Below, piece by piece: positions 43,285-55,300 of a DNA stretch of 64,000 bases. Source of the DNA: Gnetum montanum (lineage: Eukaryota; Streptophyta; Gnetopsida; Gnetales; Gnetaceae); contig MNCI01000596.1 of NCBI GenBank assembly GCA_015680685.1, forward strand, positions 539,559-603,558, in the 5' to 3' direction. The notes beneath the pieces are model-generated. The model did not search any database. It was not told the origin of the DNA and saw only the letters and a list, made by a program, of their open reading frames with translations. The translations under genes were made by a program, and so were the position numbers. Numbering within the stretch: the stretch's first letter is position 1; each line of letters opens with the position of its first letter.

Positions 43285-44798
43285 CTTTTCTAATTGTGCA
43301 CTCTTTTACCTTCTGCTTGTACTTGCCTTGGTTAGATCTTGAAAACATCATGTTATCATAGTTATAATAGGTTCTATAAGGATAATAATATTGAACATGC
43401 CCATAATTATGACAGTAGTAACATTGAGTATATGAGTTTCTAGAAAGAAATTCATACATTGGGAGATAATTCCACTTGCCTTATCTTCTTTATGTATTTT
43501 GTGCATGCTTGTATCCAAGTCTAGATTTGTCATCAACTTGTGCTTATTTTTCCATCATCATATTTAAATTGGCTATTGCTTGAGTGAATTTCTTATGATC
43601 ACTCTTGAGATTTGTAATGTTTTAAGCTTGATGCCCAATAGAAACTTAAGAGTCATTCAATTACTTGAGGAGGTTATTGATTTCTTCCTTCTTTTCTGAA
43701 ATTTGAGTGTCTCTCTCCTTAAGTCATCTTTGGAAAAAGCTACATCTAGCTTATGGATCATCATGAAGAGTATTTTTCTCTTGTAGTTCAACAACTTAAG
43801 CTTGTAGCTTTAATTCTTGTTCATAAAACTTGCTCTTCATCTTTATGCAAATACTTTGAAATTTGATGGAAAAATTTAGAATCAATACATACCATTCTTT
43901 TTTATCCTTAATCTTCTCTTATTCAACTAGCTAATCCTCTTCTTCAAGTACCATAATGAGAATAAGATTATATTCTTCATTTATCTCTTCATCAGATGAG
44001 GAGTTCTCTAATTTATCCTAAGATTAGAGAGTCTTTTTTGTCTTTAGACTTGCCCCTCCTTTCATTTTTCTTACTTGGACTTTTTGATGCAATGTAACTA
44101 TAGCCATGATAATGATAATACTAAATGCCATTTTTCTTCTCATTATTTTTATCATTGTTCAAGGGTTTCTTTCCCTTATACTTTCTTTTGAGAATTCTAC
44201 TGAATTTGCTTATTAAGAGGGTTAATTATTCTTTATTTAAGTCCTTCAAATTAGCATCTTCTACTTCCTTTGATAATTTTGGTATAATGCTCTTCCTTGA
44301 TTATGCAAGATCATTATCCTCTTAAAGAGACATTCATATATTTTCAAGTTGCCTTAGGGTTCATCAACTTTCATGAGATTGATATCCCTCACCTAAAGAA
44401 TGGTTGTCCATTTAGAGTGGAATCTTTTGGAAAGGCTTCCCAAGATTTTTTGATAAATTCTTGAATCGAGATAATCTTTACTAAGCTCTTTAAGTGCATT
44501 TGCAACTTTATTAACTCTAAAGAAATACTGCTTTATAGTTTCATCTTCTCTTATTTTTAAATGTACTAACTTGTGATTGAAAACTTGTGCCTTATGTTGC
44601 TTTACTAAAGTAGTTTCCTAATGTGTAGACTCAAGGAGATCCTAAATCTCTTTTTCTATTTTACAACAAACATCTTAGTTAAATTCTTTTAGGCATAAAT
44701 CATAGTAGAAAGTCTTCATGATCTTAGAATTTTCCATATGTGCCCTCTTGTCTTCTTCTATTAAAATTTTGATACGCTAGGGTCTTATACAAGAGCTT
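43285..44798 (-). pseudogene. gag of Ty1/copia SIRE-like element E
   Basis: On the minus strand: K-I-E-K-E-I-x-D-L-L-E-S-T-H near 44660, then H-K-L-V-H-L-K-I-R-E-D-E-T-I near 44560, V-A-N-A-L-K-E-L-S-K-D-Y near 44500 and K-I-L-G-S-L-S-K near 44440. This order is that of copia gag (the UBN2-type domain). The zinc knuckle near 43420-43380 reads C-Y-Y-C...G-H-V...Y, its last cysteine replaced by tyrosine. The ORF is cut on the right by element H and on the left by element G. Many stops. Confidence 0.65.
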
Positions 44799-45752
44799 TG
44801 GTGTAGGGACACTTCTTATAATCCCATTGTTCTTCCTTATGTGTATGTTTTGCAAGTTTTGGGCTTTTTGGAGATGTCTTGGAGGTCAAGGAGATGTCTT
44901 GGTTGGAAGTGAAGGCTTCATAGAAGACATCTTCAGTTGATAGGAGACGTCTTGCTTGTAGAAGAGACATCTCAAGGAAGATGCCTTGGAAATAGTAGAG
45001 ACATCTCATGTAAGAAATCTTGCCTTACAGGAGATGTCTTACCCAGGGAGGAGATGCCTTTTAAAAATATTTTACATGTCATTCAAAAGTGGTGTTTTTA
45101 TGAGAGACAAATTGAGAAGGCTAGAGATGACCCATACAATTGGGAGACTTCCAAATTAGGCTATTCTAAGTTAGAAAATAGTTGGGAGATGGAGGAAAAT
45201 GTAGAAATAGCATGGGAACCCCAAGTTGAACTTGTGGAATATTTTCCTAGGTTTTTATGTTTTTCTTCTTAATAAATATTTTGGTGTTTCATGCTTGAAA
45301 AGGATGGATAGAGAGGAAGTAAGAGAGAGACATCTTGGTAGGAGATCTTGAGTTAATAAGGACTTGAAAAGAGTGTAATTGAGCACATGGAGTGAGTGCA
45401 TGTGTGGTTGTAGCTCTAGGATCAATATGTGTGGATTGGCCTAGGTATTCTTGTCTCTTATTTACTTCTCTATATTGAATCTCAGTCCTATGTTGTGGAA
45501 GAGATTTTTCATTGGTTGTGTCTTGCATTGAGAATAACCATTATGTGGTTGTAAAGCCTCATGCTCTACAATATCGTTGGAGTGTTTTTGAGAGGTTTTG
45601 ATGTTTTATGGATTTTGAAAACCATGTTGTAATCTTTAATCAATTAATTAAAGATAAATAGTTTTCTTGTTTTCTAGTAAAAGTTATGGTCTTTTCATAA
45701 TATTTGGATTTAATATTTAAAGGTGAATTTTTATTGCAGTGAACTTGATCCA
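44799..45752 (+). repeat. 5' LTR of element H
   Basis: 954 bp ending GATCCA. Between 44872 and 45060 it carries about nine AGATGTCTT or AGACATCT-type words in both orientations, with one more near 45327. Aligns with 50523-51496. Confidence 0.9.
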
Positions 45753-45759
45753 ACATTAT

Positions 45760-45771
45760 TAGTATTAGAAA
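45760..45771 (+). other. Probable primer binding site of element H
   Basis: TAGTATTAGAAA, seven bases after the LTR, compares with TGGTATCAGAGC at 8 of 12 positions; three of the four differences are G-to-A or C-to-T. Confidence 0.5.
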
Positions 45772-45815
45772 ATAGTTGGGCTTGAACATGTTTCAAGAAT
45801 TTTTATTTATTTTAG

Positions 45816-47035
45816 ATGGCACCAAAGAAAAAACTGGTTAAGGCACTAAAAAGATACATGAAGATCATGAAGTCTTCCTTCTATATGATGGTTTCTTGGT
45901 TGAATAAAATTAGCATAAAGTTAGAAAAAAATGCCAGTCCTAGCCATATCCACACATACAGAGGTGATGAACATGCATGTTTAGATGAAGAAGTCTCATA
46001 ACTAGGTGGAGATGAAGCAAATGAGGAGGAAGGATAATATAGCTATAAGAGTGTAGGATTTCATCAGCTAAGGATTCTAATGGGAGGGAATCCTATTTCT
46101 CATATGAGAACTTTGAGGGCTTCAATGGTGGAAAATACTTCTTCTCCAAGTAAGCTTTATGAGGAAGATGAAGCAAGGCTTTCTAGAGCATTCAAAAATG
46201 CTACTAAATGTTTGTACATGGAGTTGAAGACCTTCAATATTGTAGATGGCACCAATGCTTTTGCAAGTTAGCTAAAGATACTTGAGAGGCATTTTTAGTT
46301 GGAAGTGGTACCAAATAACTTGAAGGCACTTATTGTTGAATCTAGATTAGAAGGTATGACTTTTACTTGGTGGGAAAAGGAGTCCCAAAGTTATGAAAGA
46401 TGAAATTGTCAATCGATTAGAGATTGAGATTTGATGAAATGTAGGTTGAAAAAAATTTGAATAGTCTCATTAGAGGCAACAGACCATTATGAGGTTAAAA
46501 TTCCTAAGGAAAGGTGACAAGGATGTCAAAGAATTTTACATTGAATTTTATGATCTATTCCATCAAGCTAAAGTAAATTTGGAGGAGTATGAATAGGCTT
46601 CAATCTTTTTAAGAGGTCTTAAAATGATGTACTAGTAGGAGTTATCTTTTAATGAGCCACAAACTCTTGATAAGGCTTATGATTTAGCACTTAGAGATAA
46701 AAAGAAATTAAGTGGATTTTGAAACAAGAGTAAATAAAATTTCAAGAGTAAGGAGAAAGGATCCAAATATGAAAAAAGATCCAAGTCTAAATCTAAAGAC
46801 AAGGAAGGTAGCCATGTCAAGAAGACTGAAAGAGGCAATGAGAAGGACAAGACTAAGAAGGACCATGGCAAGGAAGACAAAGGTCAAGACAAAATATTAT
46901 TAAAAATCTAGTGCTTTAAGTATGAAGAATGCGAACACAAGCAATGAGAATGTTCACTTCACAAGGTAGCTAAGGGTAAAGATGTGCAAACCATTGATGT
47001 GGAGGAGACATCAAGCCAAGATCTTTAGAGGGGTA
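45816..47035 (+). pseudogene. gag of element H
   Basis: ATG 45816 opens M-A-P-K-K-K-L-V-K, right after a T-rich tract ending in AG. The gag domain is seen from about 46150 (F-K-N-A-T-K-C-L-Y, P-N-N-L-K-A-L-I-V-E, T-W-W-E-K-E-S). Near 46740-46900 a Lys/Ser/Asp-rich stretch follows, then a zinc-knuckle relic at 46912-46953 (C-F-K-Y...C-E-H...C), its second cysteine changed to tyrosine. Frames shift several times. Confidence 0.65.
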
Positions 47036-47089
47036 TTCCTAATTCTCCAAAAATTGAAGTTTCTAAATTAAATTCTTGTGCATTCATGG

Positions 47090-47490
47090 GGAATGTGAAT
47101 AGAGGAGATCATCCTAATAGAAAACTATTGCTTTGGATTAGAGCTAGATGTTTACTTAGTGGGGAATGGATTCATGTTTGAATTGATGGGGAAGCCTAAG
47201 AAAATGTTATTTCTTCTATGACATTTGCTAAATTGGGTTTGGTAACTAATCCTCATCCTAGACCATATAAAGTACTTTGATCATTTAGAGATTTTTCCTT
47301 AAATGTAAGGAAATAATATATATTGAAATTTAAAATTGGAGGCTTTCATGATGTTGTGAAGTGTGATATGCTTTCAATAGATTGTGCTGATGTAATTCTT
47401 GATAGACCTTGGAATTTTGATAATGCTATTCTATTTGATGAAGTAAGAAATATGGGAAATGTACCTAGATTTGATGAATTCATGAGTTGA
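47090..47490 (+). pseudogene. Protease region of element H
   Basis: The translation includes I-D-G-E-A-x-E-N-V-I-S-S near 47190, in the place of the usual I-D-G-G/S-S-x-N-F-I-S active site, and A-D-V-I-L-D-R-P-W-N near 47390 in the place of D-V-I-L-G-R-P-W. A few stops. Confidence 0.6.
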
Positions 47491-47639
47491 TTGATATGAT
47501 GATTGAATAAGTAAGATAATAAAGCTTACTTAATGCTTTCTTAATCCTTCTAGGAGAGAGGGAATACATTAAGAAACATGATGAAATAGGTTTTTATTTT
47601 GTTGTTGTAACAACAATTGCTACTAACCATGATGATGTG

Positions 47640-48660
47640 TAGGTTGAACCTCCAATAGATGTGCTAGGCTTAAAGGAGAAATTTTTCAAGGTGTTTAAGG
47701 GAAAATTGGATGAATTGCTACTAATGAGAAATGTACAACATTAGATTTATTTTATTCCTAGAACTAGCATTCCAAATGAGAGGGCTTACTAGATGGCACC
47801 AAATTACTGGTTTGAATTACAAAGGCAAGTAGAGGTGTTACTTGGAAATGGGTTCATAAGAGAATCCATTTTACCATGTGTAGTTCCAATAGTGCTAGTG
47901 CCAAAGAAGCATAGTGATGAATGGAGGATGTGCATTGATTCTAGGGTAGTGAATAGGATGATAGTGAGTACAAGTTTTCTATTCTAAGAATGAATGATAT
48001 CATTGATGTCCTTACTAATGCTAAAATTTTTAGCAAAATTGATTTGAAAAGTGGATATCATCAAATCAGAATTAGGCCTAGTGATGAGTGGAAGATAGCT
48101 TTTAAGATACTAGATGGATTATTTGAGTGGTTGATGATGCCATTTGGACTCAAGAATGAACATGCTACATTCATGAGGATGATGCATGATGTATTGAAGG
48201 GCTTGATTGGTAAGTGTTGTATTGTCTTTTTGATGATATTTTGGTGTAAAGATTTAATGAGGAAGAGTACTTGGATAACTTTAGGATGGTGTGTCATATT
48301 TTGGAGGAGGCATAGTTAGTGATCAATGTGAAGAAAAGTCATTTCTTCAAGAGGAAAATCACATACTTGAGTCATTTGATTTCTAAAAATTAAGTTCAAA
48401 TGAAAGATACCAAGGTGAAGACTATTAGGGATTGGCCAAATTCAAATGTTGGGGAGGTAAGATCATTCCTTGGTTTAGTATGCTTTTATAGATGGTTCAT
48501 TAAAACTTTTAGTGGTATTCTATGGACTATGTTTAGTTTGTTAAAAAAAATTAAATATTTTAGGTGGGATCATGAAACCCAAAGAAGCTTTGACTCATTG
48601 AAAGCAAAAATTTCTAGTGAATCGGTGCTTGCAATTCTAGATATCTTGAAGCTTTTTTAG
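47640..48660 (+). pseudogene. Reverse transcriptase region of element H
   Basis: Contains L-L-G-N-G-F-I-R-E-S, P-I-V-L-V-P-K-K-H, W-R-M-C-I-D-S-R-V-V-N, F-S-K-I-D-L-K-S-G-Y-H-Q-I-R-I (48035-48080) and M-P-F-G-L-K-N (48140). The F-D-D-I-L catalytic motif survives in a shifted frame near 48228. R-S-F-L-G-L-V-C-F-Y-R-W-F-I marks the end. Standard Ty3/gypsy RT order. Confidence 0.85.
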
Positions 48661-49015
48661 GTGGAGGTGGAAGCAAGTGGAGTTGCCATTGGTGGGGTAA
48701 TTTCACAAGAAGATAGATTTTTTACTTTCTTTTCTAAGAAGTTGAATGAGTCAAGGTAAAATTATAGCATATAGGAGGAGTTGTACGCTATTCTTCAAGT
48801 AATTAAGCATTGGAGTAATTAATTTTTTCCCAAGGAGTTCACTTTGATGACATACCACAAAGCCCTTTAATTTTTAAACTCTCAAAAGAAGTTGAGGATA
48901 GTGCACATGAAGTGGGTTGCATGGTTATAGGAGTTCAATTTTGTATTGAAGCACAGAACTAGGAAAGCTAATGTGATCATTGATGCATTGTCCATTGTGC
49001 GTATGGTTAATTTTA
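48661..49015 (+). pseudogene. RNase H region of element H
   Basis: V-E-V-E-A-S-G-V-A-I-G-G-V-I (first acidic position now Glu-Ala), F-F-S-K-K-L-N, Y-S-I-x-E-E-L-Y-A-I, H-M-K-W-V and A-N-V-I-I-D-A-L-S. Several stops. Confidence 0.75.
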
Positions 49016-49129
49016 GCATACCTCATGTGGAAGGTATGGAAGATTTTTCTTCTTTATATGAGCATGATATTGATCTTGGGTACGTTTGAAGAAGCCTCAA
49101 GAAGCCATTGTTGAGTAGGATAGGCTAGT

Positions 49130-50075
49130 GAAGGGACTATCATATTCAAGATGAACTATTATTTAGGAATGGAAAGGTATGTGTTCGTACTTGTGATGTT
49201 AGGAAAAATATTTTGTTTGAAAAGCATTGTAGTAGGATGGTAGGTCATATGGGCTAGGATAAAACATTGGAGCTTGTGGGTAGACACTATTTTTAGCCTA
49301 GTATGACAATAGAATTTTGTATATTTATGAAGAAGTGTTTGACTTGTAAGAAATTCAAAGAAGGTAAAGAAGAGGATGAACATTATACATCTTTTTCAAT
49401 TACCAAGAGTCCATCAAAAACTATGTTTATGAATTTTGTTAGTGATATTTCAAAAATCAAAAGTAGGAATGATGTGATCTTTGTTGTTGTGGATAGCTTC
49501 TCCAAGATGGTGCATTTCATTTCACGAATGAAAATGAGTGATGCTTCTTATGTTGTAAATGTGGTTTTCTCGCATGTTGTAAAGTTGTATAAAATATATT
49601 TAAATATTCTTAGTGACAAAGACTCTAAATTCATAGGTCAATTTTGGGGATCCCTTTGGTAAATTTTAGGGACAAAGTTAAATTTTTCTAGTGTATATCA
49701 CTTATAATTTGATGGCCAAATAGAGGTGGTGAATAAATCCTTGCTAAACATATTGAGATATTTATGTGATGTATAACATAATAGGTGAGAAAACTTATTG
49801 TATCATGTTGAGTTTTCATAAAATAGTGCTTTTCATATGGCAAATGGTAAAAGCCTATTTGAGATTAACTGTGGATTTTATCCAAAGATGGTGGACACCT
49901 TGAAAAGCTTTGATGGTGAAGCTCAATTGAGTGTTGATTTTTTTGCAAGAGATGAGGGATCTCCATGTATAAGTAAAATCAAATCTTGGAAAAAAGGTTG
50001 AGGAGAGAGTCCTCAAAAGAAACGAGGATTAAAAAAAAAGCCTAATTTTGCTATTAATGACTTGGTTTTCATGTG
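49130..50075 (+). pseudogene. Integrase region of element H
   Basis: Zinc-binding part H-C-S-R-M-V-G-H-M-G...C-L-T-C-K-K (49225-49350). In the core the first Asp is Asn (M-N-F-V-S, near 49430). V-V-V-D-S-F-S-K-M-V-H-F-I is intact, the second Asp is in L-S-D-K-D-S-K-F (49610) and the Glu in D-G-Q-I-E-V-V-N (49715). The open stretch 49303-49662 covers the middle of the domain. Confidence 0.8.
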
Positions 50076-50091
50076 CTTGATGTAGAAGTGA

Positions 50092-50465
50092 TTGAGAGAT
50101 GTTAACTTTTCTAAGTTGAAAGCCAAGAAGATGGGACATTTCAAAATCAAGGCTAAGATCAAGGATAATACATTGGAGATTGATTTACCAAATGATGTTG
50201 TTATGTATTTTATGTTTAATGTTTTAGATCTTGTATACTATCATGAACTAGCTAATGAGGAAATTATACAGGATAGCATTGATGAGTTGAAAGAGGCTAT
50301 TGATCAGTCCAAGTGTTTAATGAAGAAGAAGATAATTGTACTAAAGTGGAGGGAAGCTTCTAGCACTTGGGTTGTTTAGATGCAGGAATATCTAGTCCAT
50401 TGGAAGGATTAGTCCATGAATGATGCTGTATGAGTCCATGAGACCAAACTTCATGATTGGGGGAG
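50092..50465 (+). pseudogene. Integrase C-terminus with chromodomain-like tail, element H
   Basis: A 95-codon open frame (50092-50379) with K-M-G-H-F-K-I and F-N-V-L-D-L fits the C-terminal half of chromoviral integrase. It is followed by Q-E-Y-L-V-H-W-K-D-x-S-M-N-D-A (50384-50428), which matches the core of a chromodomain (E-Y-L-V-K-W-K-G). Such domains guide insertion to heterochromatin in chromoviruses. Two stops lie in the short tail. Confidence 0.6.
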
Positions 50466-50505
50466 CACTTCAACCCTTGCTTTCTTGTTTACATGAGTTC
50501 ACTTT

Positions 50506-50522
50506 TTGAAGGGTGGAAGAGT
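50506..50522 (+). other. Polypurine tract of element H
   Basis: GAAGGGTGGAAGAGT, directly before the LTR start TGGTATAGGG. Confidence 0.65.
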
Positions 50523-51496
50523 TGGTATAGGGACACCTCTTCTGATCCTCTTGTTCTTCCCTACATGTGAGTTATATAGGTTTTGGGCTTTGTGGAGATG
50601 TCTTGGAGGTTAAGGAGACATCTTGGTTGGGAGTAAAGTCTTCATAGAAGACATCTTTAGCTAGCAAGAGATGTCTTGAAATTAGAGTAGACATCTTGCT
50701 TACAGAAGAGATGTCTTGGGTAAGATGTCTTGGCAATAGTGGAGACATCTCAGGCAAGACCTTTTGATTCATAGGGGACATCTTATTTAGGGAGAAGATG
50801 TCTCTTGAAATAGTAGACATCTCATTCGAAACTAGTGTTTTTGCAAGAGATGCCTTGAGGAGACCAAATATGATCCATATGGCTAGGGAATTTTTAGATT
50901 TGGCTATGCTAAGTTGGGAGATTGCTGAAAGATGGAGGAAAAAGATATAAATAGCATGGGAAGCTCAAGTTGAGCTTGTGAAAGATTTCCCTAGGTTTTA
51001 ATATTATTTTAACTAATAAATATGTTGATGTTTCATGCTTGAAAAGGATAAATAGAGAGGAAGTGAAAGAAAGAAGTCTTGGTGAGAGCTTTTGAGTTAA
51101 GGAGGACTTGTTAAGAGTGTGATCAAGCACATCGAGTGAGCACAAGTACGGTTTCAACTCTAGGGTTAATGTGTATGGATTAACCTATGTGTTCTTATCT
51201 CTTATTTACTTCTTTGTATTGAATCTTAGTCCCAGGTTGTAGGAGAGATTTTCCAGTAGGTATGTCTTACATTGAGAACAACCATTGTGTGGTTGTAAAG
51301 CCGCATGCTCTACAATATTGTTGGAGTGTTTAAAGAGGTTTTAATGTTTTATGAGTTTTGGAAACCCTATTGTAATATTTTAATGAATTAATTAAAGATA
51401 GCTAGTTTTCTTGTTTTCTAACAAAATTTATTATCTTTTCATAATATCTAGATTTAGTATTTGAAGGTGAATTATTATTGGAGCGAACCTACTTCA
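50523..51496 (+). repeat. 3' LTR of element H
   Basis: 974 bp ending CTACTTCA. About twelve AGATGTCT/AGACATCT words in both orientations between 50595 and 50855. Followed by AGCTT. Confidence 0.9.
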
Positions 51497-51501
51497 AGCT
51501 T

Positions 51502-51725
51502 ACACATGTTATCATGTGAATCTTTATGGGTTCAAAGTAACCATGTTCAACAAAAGATCAAAGATCAAAATCCAAGGACTATAGAAAATACCTCATTCTT
51601 ATTTTCCAATAATTATAGTTTGATCCACTAGAGAATGAAGGCTTATGAGAAAATTACAGTAAAACAAGCATAAATTCTTGACAATTTTAGTCTGGTACTC
51701 AAGAGATCAAGATCAATACCAAACA
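51502..51725 (-). other. Leader and gag start of element E
   Basis: Continuation of element E to the right of the H insertion. At 51710-51721 the minus strand reads TGGTATTGATCT, possibly a decayed tRNA-Met primer site (the first six bases match). No clear ATG. Confidence 0.4.
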
Positions 51726-52260
51726 TGGATCAAATGTCATATGCTAGAGGGGAAGGTGAATAGAATGTCTTAATAAAAATTTGTAGAATATGAGTTAAAT
51801 CTAATAGCTAGAATATTCTTACAAAATTTTAAATAAATCATGGTAAAGTGCATCTAAACTCTAATTAAAATAAAATGTAAGAAATAAATAAAAGAGATAG
51901 TGCACACCAAGATTTATAGTGGGTCAGCTTGGGCCTAGTCTACTCCACAGGGCTATCCAAATCTCTTCTACCCATGGGTTCTCTTGCAATCTTTAAATCC
52001 TTAAAGAACAACACTACTTTCATGGATTTTCAATCTTCCTTTCATACAACCAGGATTTTCAAGAAAAAAAATCCTTAAAGTAGATCTCAACATAGAGGGA
52101 AAGAGATGATCCTTTTAGTATCTTATAATAGATCAATTTTCATCCAATACAAGCACAAATCACATAATAGATATAGAGTTTTTAAGCATAATAATATAAT
52201 AAGGATTTTTCATTTTTCAAGCTTTCTTACATAGTCAGTATTTCCTTTTAAGCTCTTCTT

Positions 52261-52304
<44 letters not shown>

Positions 52305-52549
52305 GATCTGCTCTATTACTACTAATATACCTATCTTTATCCAATAATCCATCTTCACCTATGCATAAATGCTATGATGTCCTTAGATGAATGCTTCACC
52401 CTTGAAGGCAAATAACAATCTTCACTTCTTAATGCTTTACTTACTTCAAAATATTTAAAGGACATTTTTAAATTTTTAACTTTTTATTTTTTGTCACTTT
52501 TTCTTGATAATGTAAGATTGGTCAATCTAAGCCTAGGTTGGTCAACCTT
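51726..52549 (-). repeat. 5' LTR of element E, left part
   Basis: Aligns with 33029 to about 33850 of the other E LTR: shared GGATCAAAT, AAGATTTATAGTGG and CAAATCTCTTCTACCC in the same order. Broken at 52549, in a GGTCAACCTT word, by Athila copy F. Confidence 0.7.
52262..52301. repeat. (CT)n microsatellite, about 20 units
   Basis: A perfect dinucleotide run in the E LTR. The matching place in the other E LTR (near 33560) has only T-rich sequence, so the run expanded after the element inserted. Confidence 0.95.
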
Positions 52550-53377
52550 TGATGAGCAGGAAGTAGTCTATACTCCTAACCATATGAATCACAGGCATGT
52601 CCATGTAACTTAGTCAAATTTTGTAGACTCATTCTACATAAGTGGCTTTTATTCTAGATAGTCAAACATTAGGTTACTAGTCATTGTCTTCCCAATCATC
52701 ACTTAAGTTAGTTCCATCTGTATGATGAAGTGTGATTGAGGTGTAAGATAAGATATTTGTATTTATAATACTATTATTTTTTATCTTTAAAAGTACTAAG
52801 AGATAAGGTAATTGAAATATTAAACTTTAATTATTAATGGAACTAATGGTAATCTAAACTATCCTAAATGTGGAGCATGTGTTCCCACTTTTTATACACA
52901 TTCTAAACTTATACAAACATTATTGGGTTACCAAGTATTTACTACTAGGATTACTAAGCATTAGAATATTATGCTCAAAATGGTCATACGAATATTACTA
53001 TGGAATAAAATATTAAATTTTTAAGTATAAAAAGTGAAGTACCTATAAAGTAAAATGCTTATAAGTAAACTGGAGACTAATCCAAGTATTGCAAGGGACA
53101 AAAGAAATCTTGATTATATTTTCATTATGTAAAAGTATTTAAGTATATCTTACACTCAAATAAAACTCCATGCAATTAACTTAATTCATGTTATGGGCAC
53201 TTAGAGGAAAATTTTCAAGAACTTAGTTAATGGAATAACCAAAGATGTCATGAATGTGGTTGGTATATACATTTATATAGGCTTAGGGAGGATCAACATA
53301 GACACATATGCACAAACACATCCAAGGATGCATTTATGAGGCTATGTCGGTGTAGATGACTTATTTAGACTTCATTA
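52550..53377 (-). repeat. 3' LTR of Athila copy F
   Basis: About 828 bp; minus strand begins TAATGAAGTC at 53377 (TGATGAAG in other copies) and ends CTGCTCATCA at 52550. TATA-like TATATAAAT at 53270-53278 (minus strand). Internal strings TGGTTAGGAGTA and TAGTAACCTAATG match other Athila LTRs. Confidence 0.75.
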
Positions 53378-53391
53378 TACCCCTAGGACTG
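53378..53391 (-). other. Polypurine tract of Athila copy F
   Basis: Minus-strand CAGTCCTAGGGGTA directly before the LTR start, preceded by GAATGAGTT, as GGATGAGTT in copies A and B. Confidence 0.6.
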
Positions 53392-55300
53392 ATTAAAAAC
53401 TCATTCGTAAGGAAACAAAATGGGACAAAGTTTCTTAGAAAAGTTGGATGAGTATGAAACTAATTGATTGACTACAATAAATAGATAACTCTCAAGTGTT
53501 ATTTTTACATATAATTTCATGGATATAAAAATTTGGGCAAGGTACATAAAATATAGACAATCTTATAAAATTTGTAGGTGGTTGCTGGATGGAGTAAAAT
53601 AGGATAAGATATTTACATTGTACTTGGATGTGAAGGCTCTTGTGGCATGAAGGATCCTTCATCATGTCCTTACTTTATTGGAAGTTTGGGTTGCCTTGCT
53701 ACTGTTGCCAAAAATTGAAAAGCCTCTAGAAGTGCCTTCATTATTTTCTCTCATCATATTGATCATGGATGGTCTAGACAATTTTTCCTAGATGAGCTGG
53801 TTCTAGTATATCCAATGGGTAAGGTGACATTGGAAACATCTCTTTCATATTGATAAACTAGGTTGCAAATTGTTTACATTCAATGTTGAACATATAAATA
53901 AGGTTTTATAACTCCTAGTAGTCATTCATTATTTTGGCCATGTTCTTAGCAAATCATCTTTGATTTGTGAATTTTCTTTTGAAAAATTCAAGCTCCACAT
54001 TGGCTACTTCCAATTTTTGTTTTGTCTCTTTATAAAACTTGAACTTCATCTCATAGATGATGTAGGAGTTAGTCACCTTTTTCTCCATTTCTATTTTTGG
54101 TTTCTTCACTATTAGCATTGCCAAGTTTATATACTAAAGGTTGTTTAGTTCCATTTATTTTGTTATCTCCTTGATTTACAACTCTTTCAAGTGGATTTCA
54201 ACTTGATTGTAGGTATTAAGACCATCAAAGATAAGTTGCCATACATTGCCTCTTTGTTGGAGTTTCTAGAGGGCTTCATTCACTTTTTCCTTCACTAACT
54301 TTATTTCTTTGAGCATCCAACCTTGTCCTTGCAGTGGTTTTTAAGTCATTCATACTTTAGAGACTTGTTCTTCCAAGTAGTAATCTTATGTCTTTTGGAA
54401 AAGAGCACAAACCTCCTCCATTGAGAGATTTCTATTAATCTCCTTATATTTGGGTTTATCTTGGCAAGTTACTATTGCTACTAGCAAATGTATTTAATCA
54501 TTTGGTCCTTTTGTTGCTCAACATTCTATTGATGATGTTTCTTTTAGATTATCATATGATTTTCTTTGTGAACTATTTAAAGATCATGAATAAAAGATCT
54601 TATCATTGCTTTTGACATTAAAACATCAAAGATAATCATTTCTTTTGCATTCTTAGCCTTTTGAAATCTTGTTAAAGTTGTTAGAAAGCTTCATCCCTTG
54701 TAAGCTCTATCCTAAGAATGATAGGATCTAATAAATAGGCTTAGAGTTTTGCAACCTTAGTGACCAATCGTCAATTACTAATGGTTGCCTCCTTGAGTGC
54801 ATATTTGTAATTAGTAGGTTACCCTTTGTCTTAAGAAGTTGTGACTAGGTTGTTGAAATATCTTTTGAAAGATTGAAGATCTTTGAAATTGGTTGCCCAG
54901 CGCAACTAATCACTCCAACACTTCCTCATGCTAGACTACACTCATTCTCTTACTTTCAACTCCTACAGATGTTTGAACACTTGCCATGGAAGCAACATCA
55001 AGGATCGATGCTCTAGTAGTTCTCAATGCTTCTTCTATTCTATTTGCCACTACTTTTTCTACATTCTTATGGCTCTTATATGACATGACTAGGATTGTTG
55101 CTTCTTCTTCTTCTTCTAGTATCATACTAAAGGCTATTGCATTCTTGGAGATTTTGAAAAATGCTTATCCATAGATGAATATAGTGACTTATCTACCATT
55201 GGGATTGGAATGAATAGGAGCCTAGTTTCTCTGTGAGGAGAACAATGATGCTATTTTGACCCCTGTCTAGTTGATGATCCTTGAGATCTTGTTTAAGTGG
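53392..55300 (-). pseudogene. Third ORF (C-terminal part) of Athila copy F
   Basis: The open stretch 55125-54931 (M-I-L-E-E-E-E-E-A-T-I-L-V-M) aligns with the L-E-D-G-K-G-V-T-V-L-V-M segment of copy B near 27500 and with copy C near 3120, including E-K-V-V-A-N-R-I. Left of it, to 53600, the minus strand is Lys/Glu/Gln/Leu-coding in broken frames, consistent with the coiled-coil half. The ORF start and everything upstream are missing; at about 55300-55400 the sequence changes to the unrelated Tat-like fragment J. Confidence 0.6.

Larger units (their letters stand above)
44799..51496 (+). mobile_element. Ty3/gypsy chromovirus-like element H
   Basis: LTRs 44799-45752 and 50523-51496 (954 and 974 bp), TGGTGTAGGG to a CA end, flanked by the exact duplication AGCTT (44794-44798 and 51497-51501). 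Internally a tRNA-Met-type PBS, gag with zinc knuckle, protease, RT, RNase H, integrase and a chromodomain-like tail are recognisable. All are broken by stops. It inserted into the gag of element E. Confidence 0.9.
33029..52549 (-). mobile_element. Ty1/copia SIRE-like element E, split by two nested insertions
   Basis: Minus-strand order: 5' LTR part (52549-51726), leader (51725-51502), gag (44798-43285), a second ORF (about 36860-35480), polypurine tract (34350-34337) and 3' LTR (34336-33029). Elements H (44799-51496) and G (37396-43284) interrupt it. The two LTR parts share, in the same order, the GGATCAAAT end, the AAGATTTATAGTGG string and the CAAATCTCTTCTACCC string. No RT, integrase or RNase H is visible in the remaining 4.8 kb of internal sequence, so it is either deleted or a pol-less nonautonomous form. 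Confidence 0.65.
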
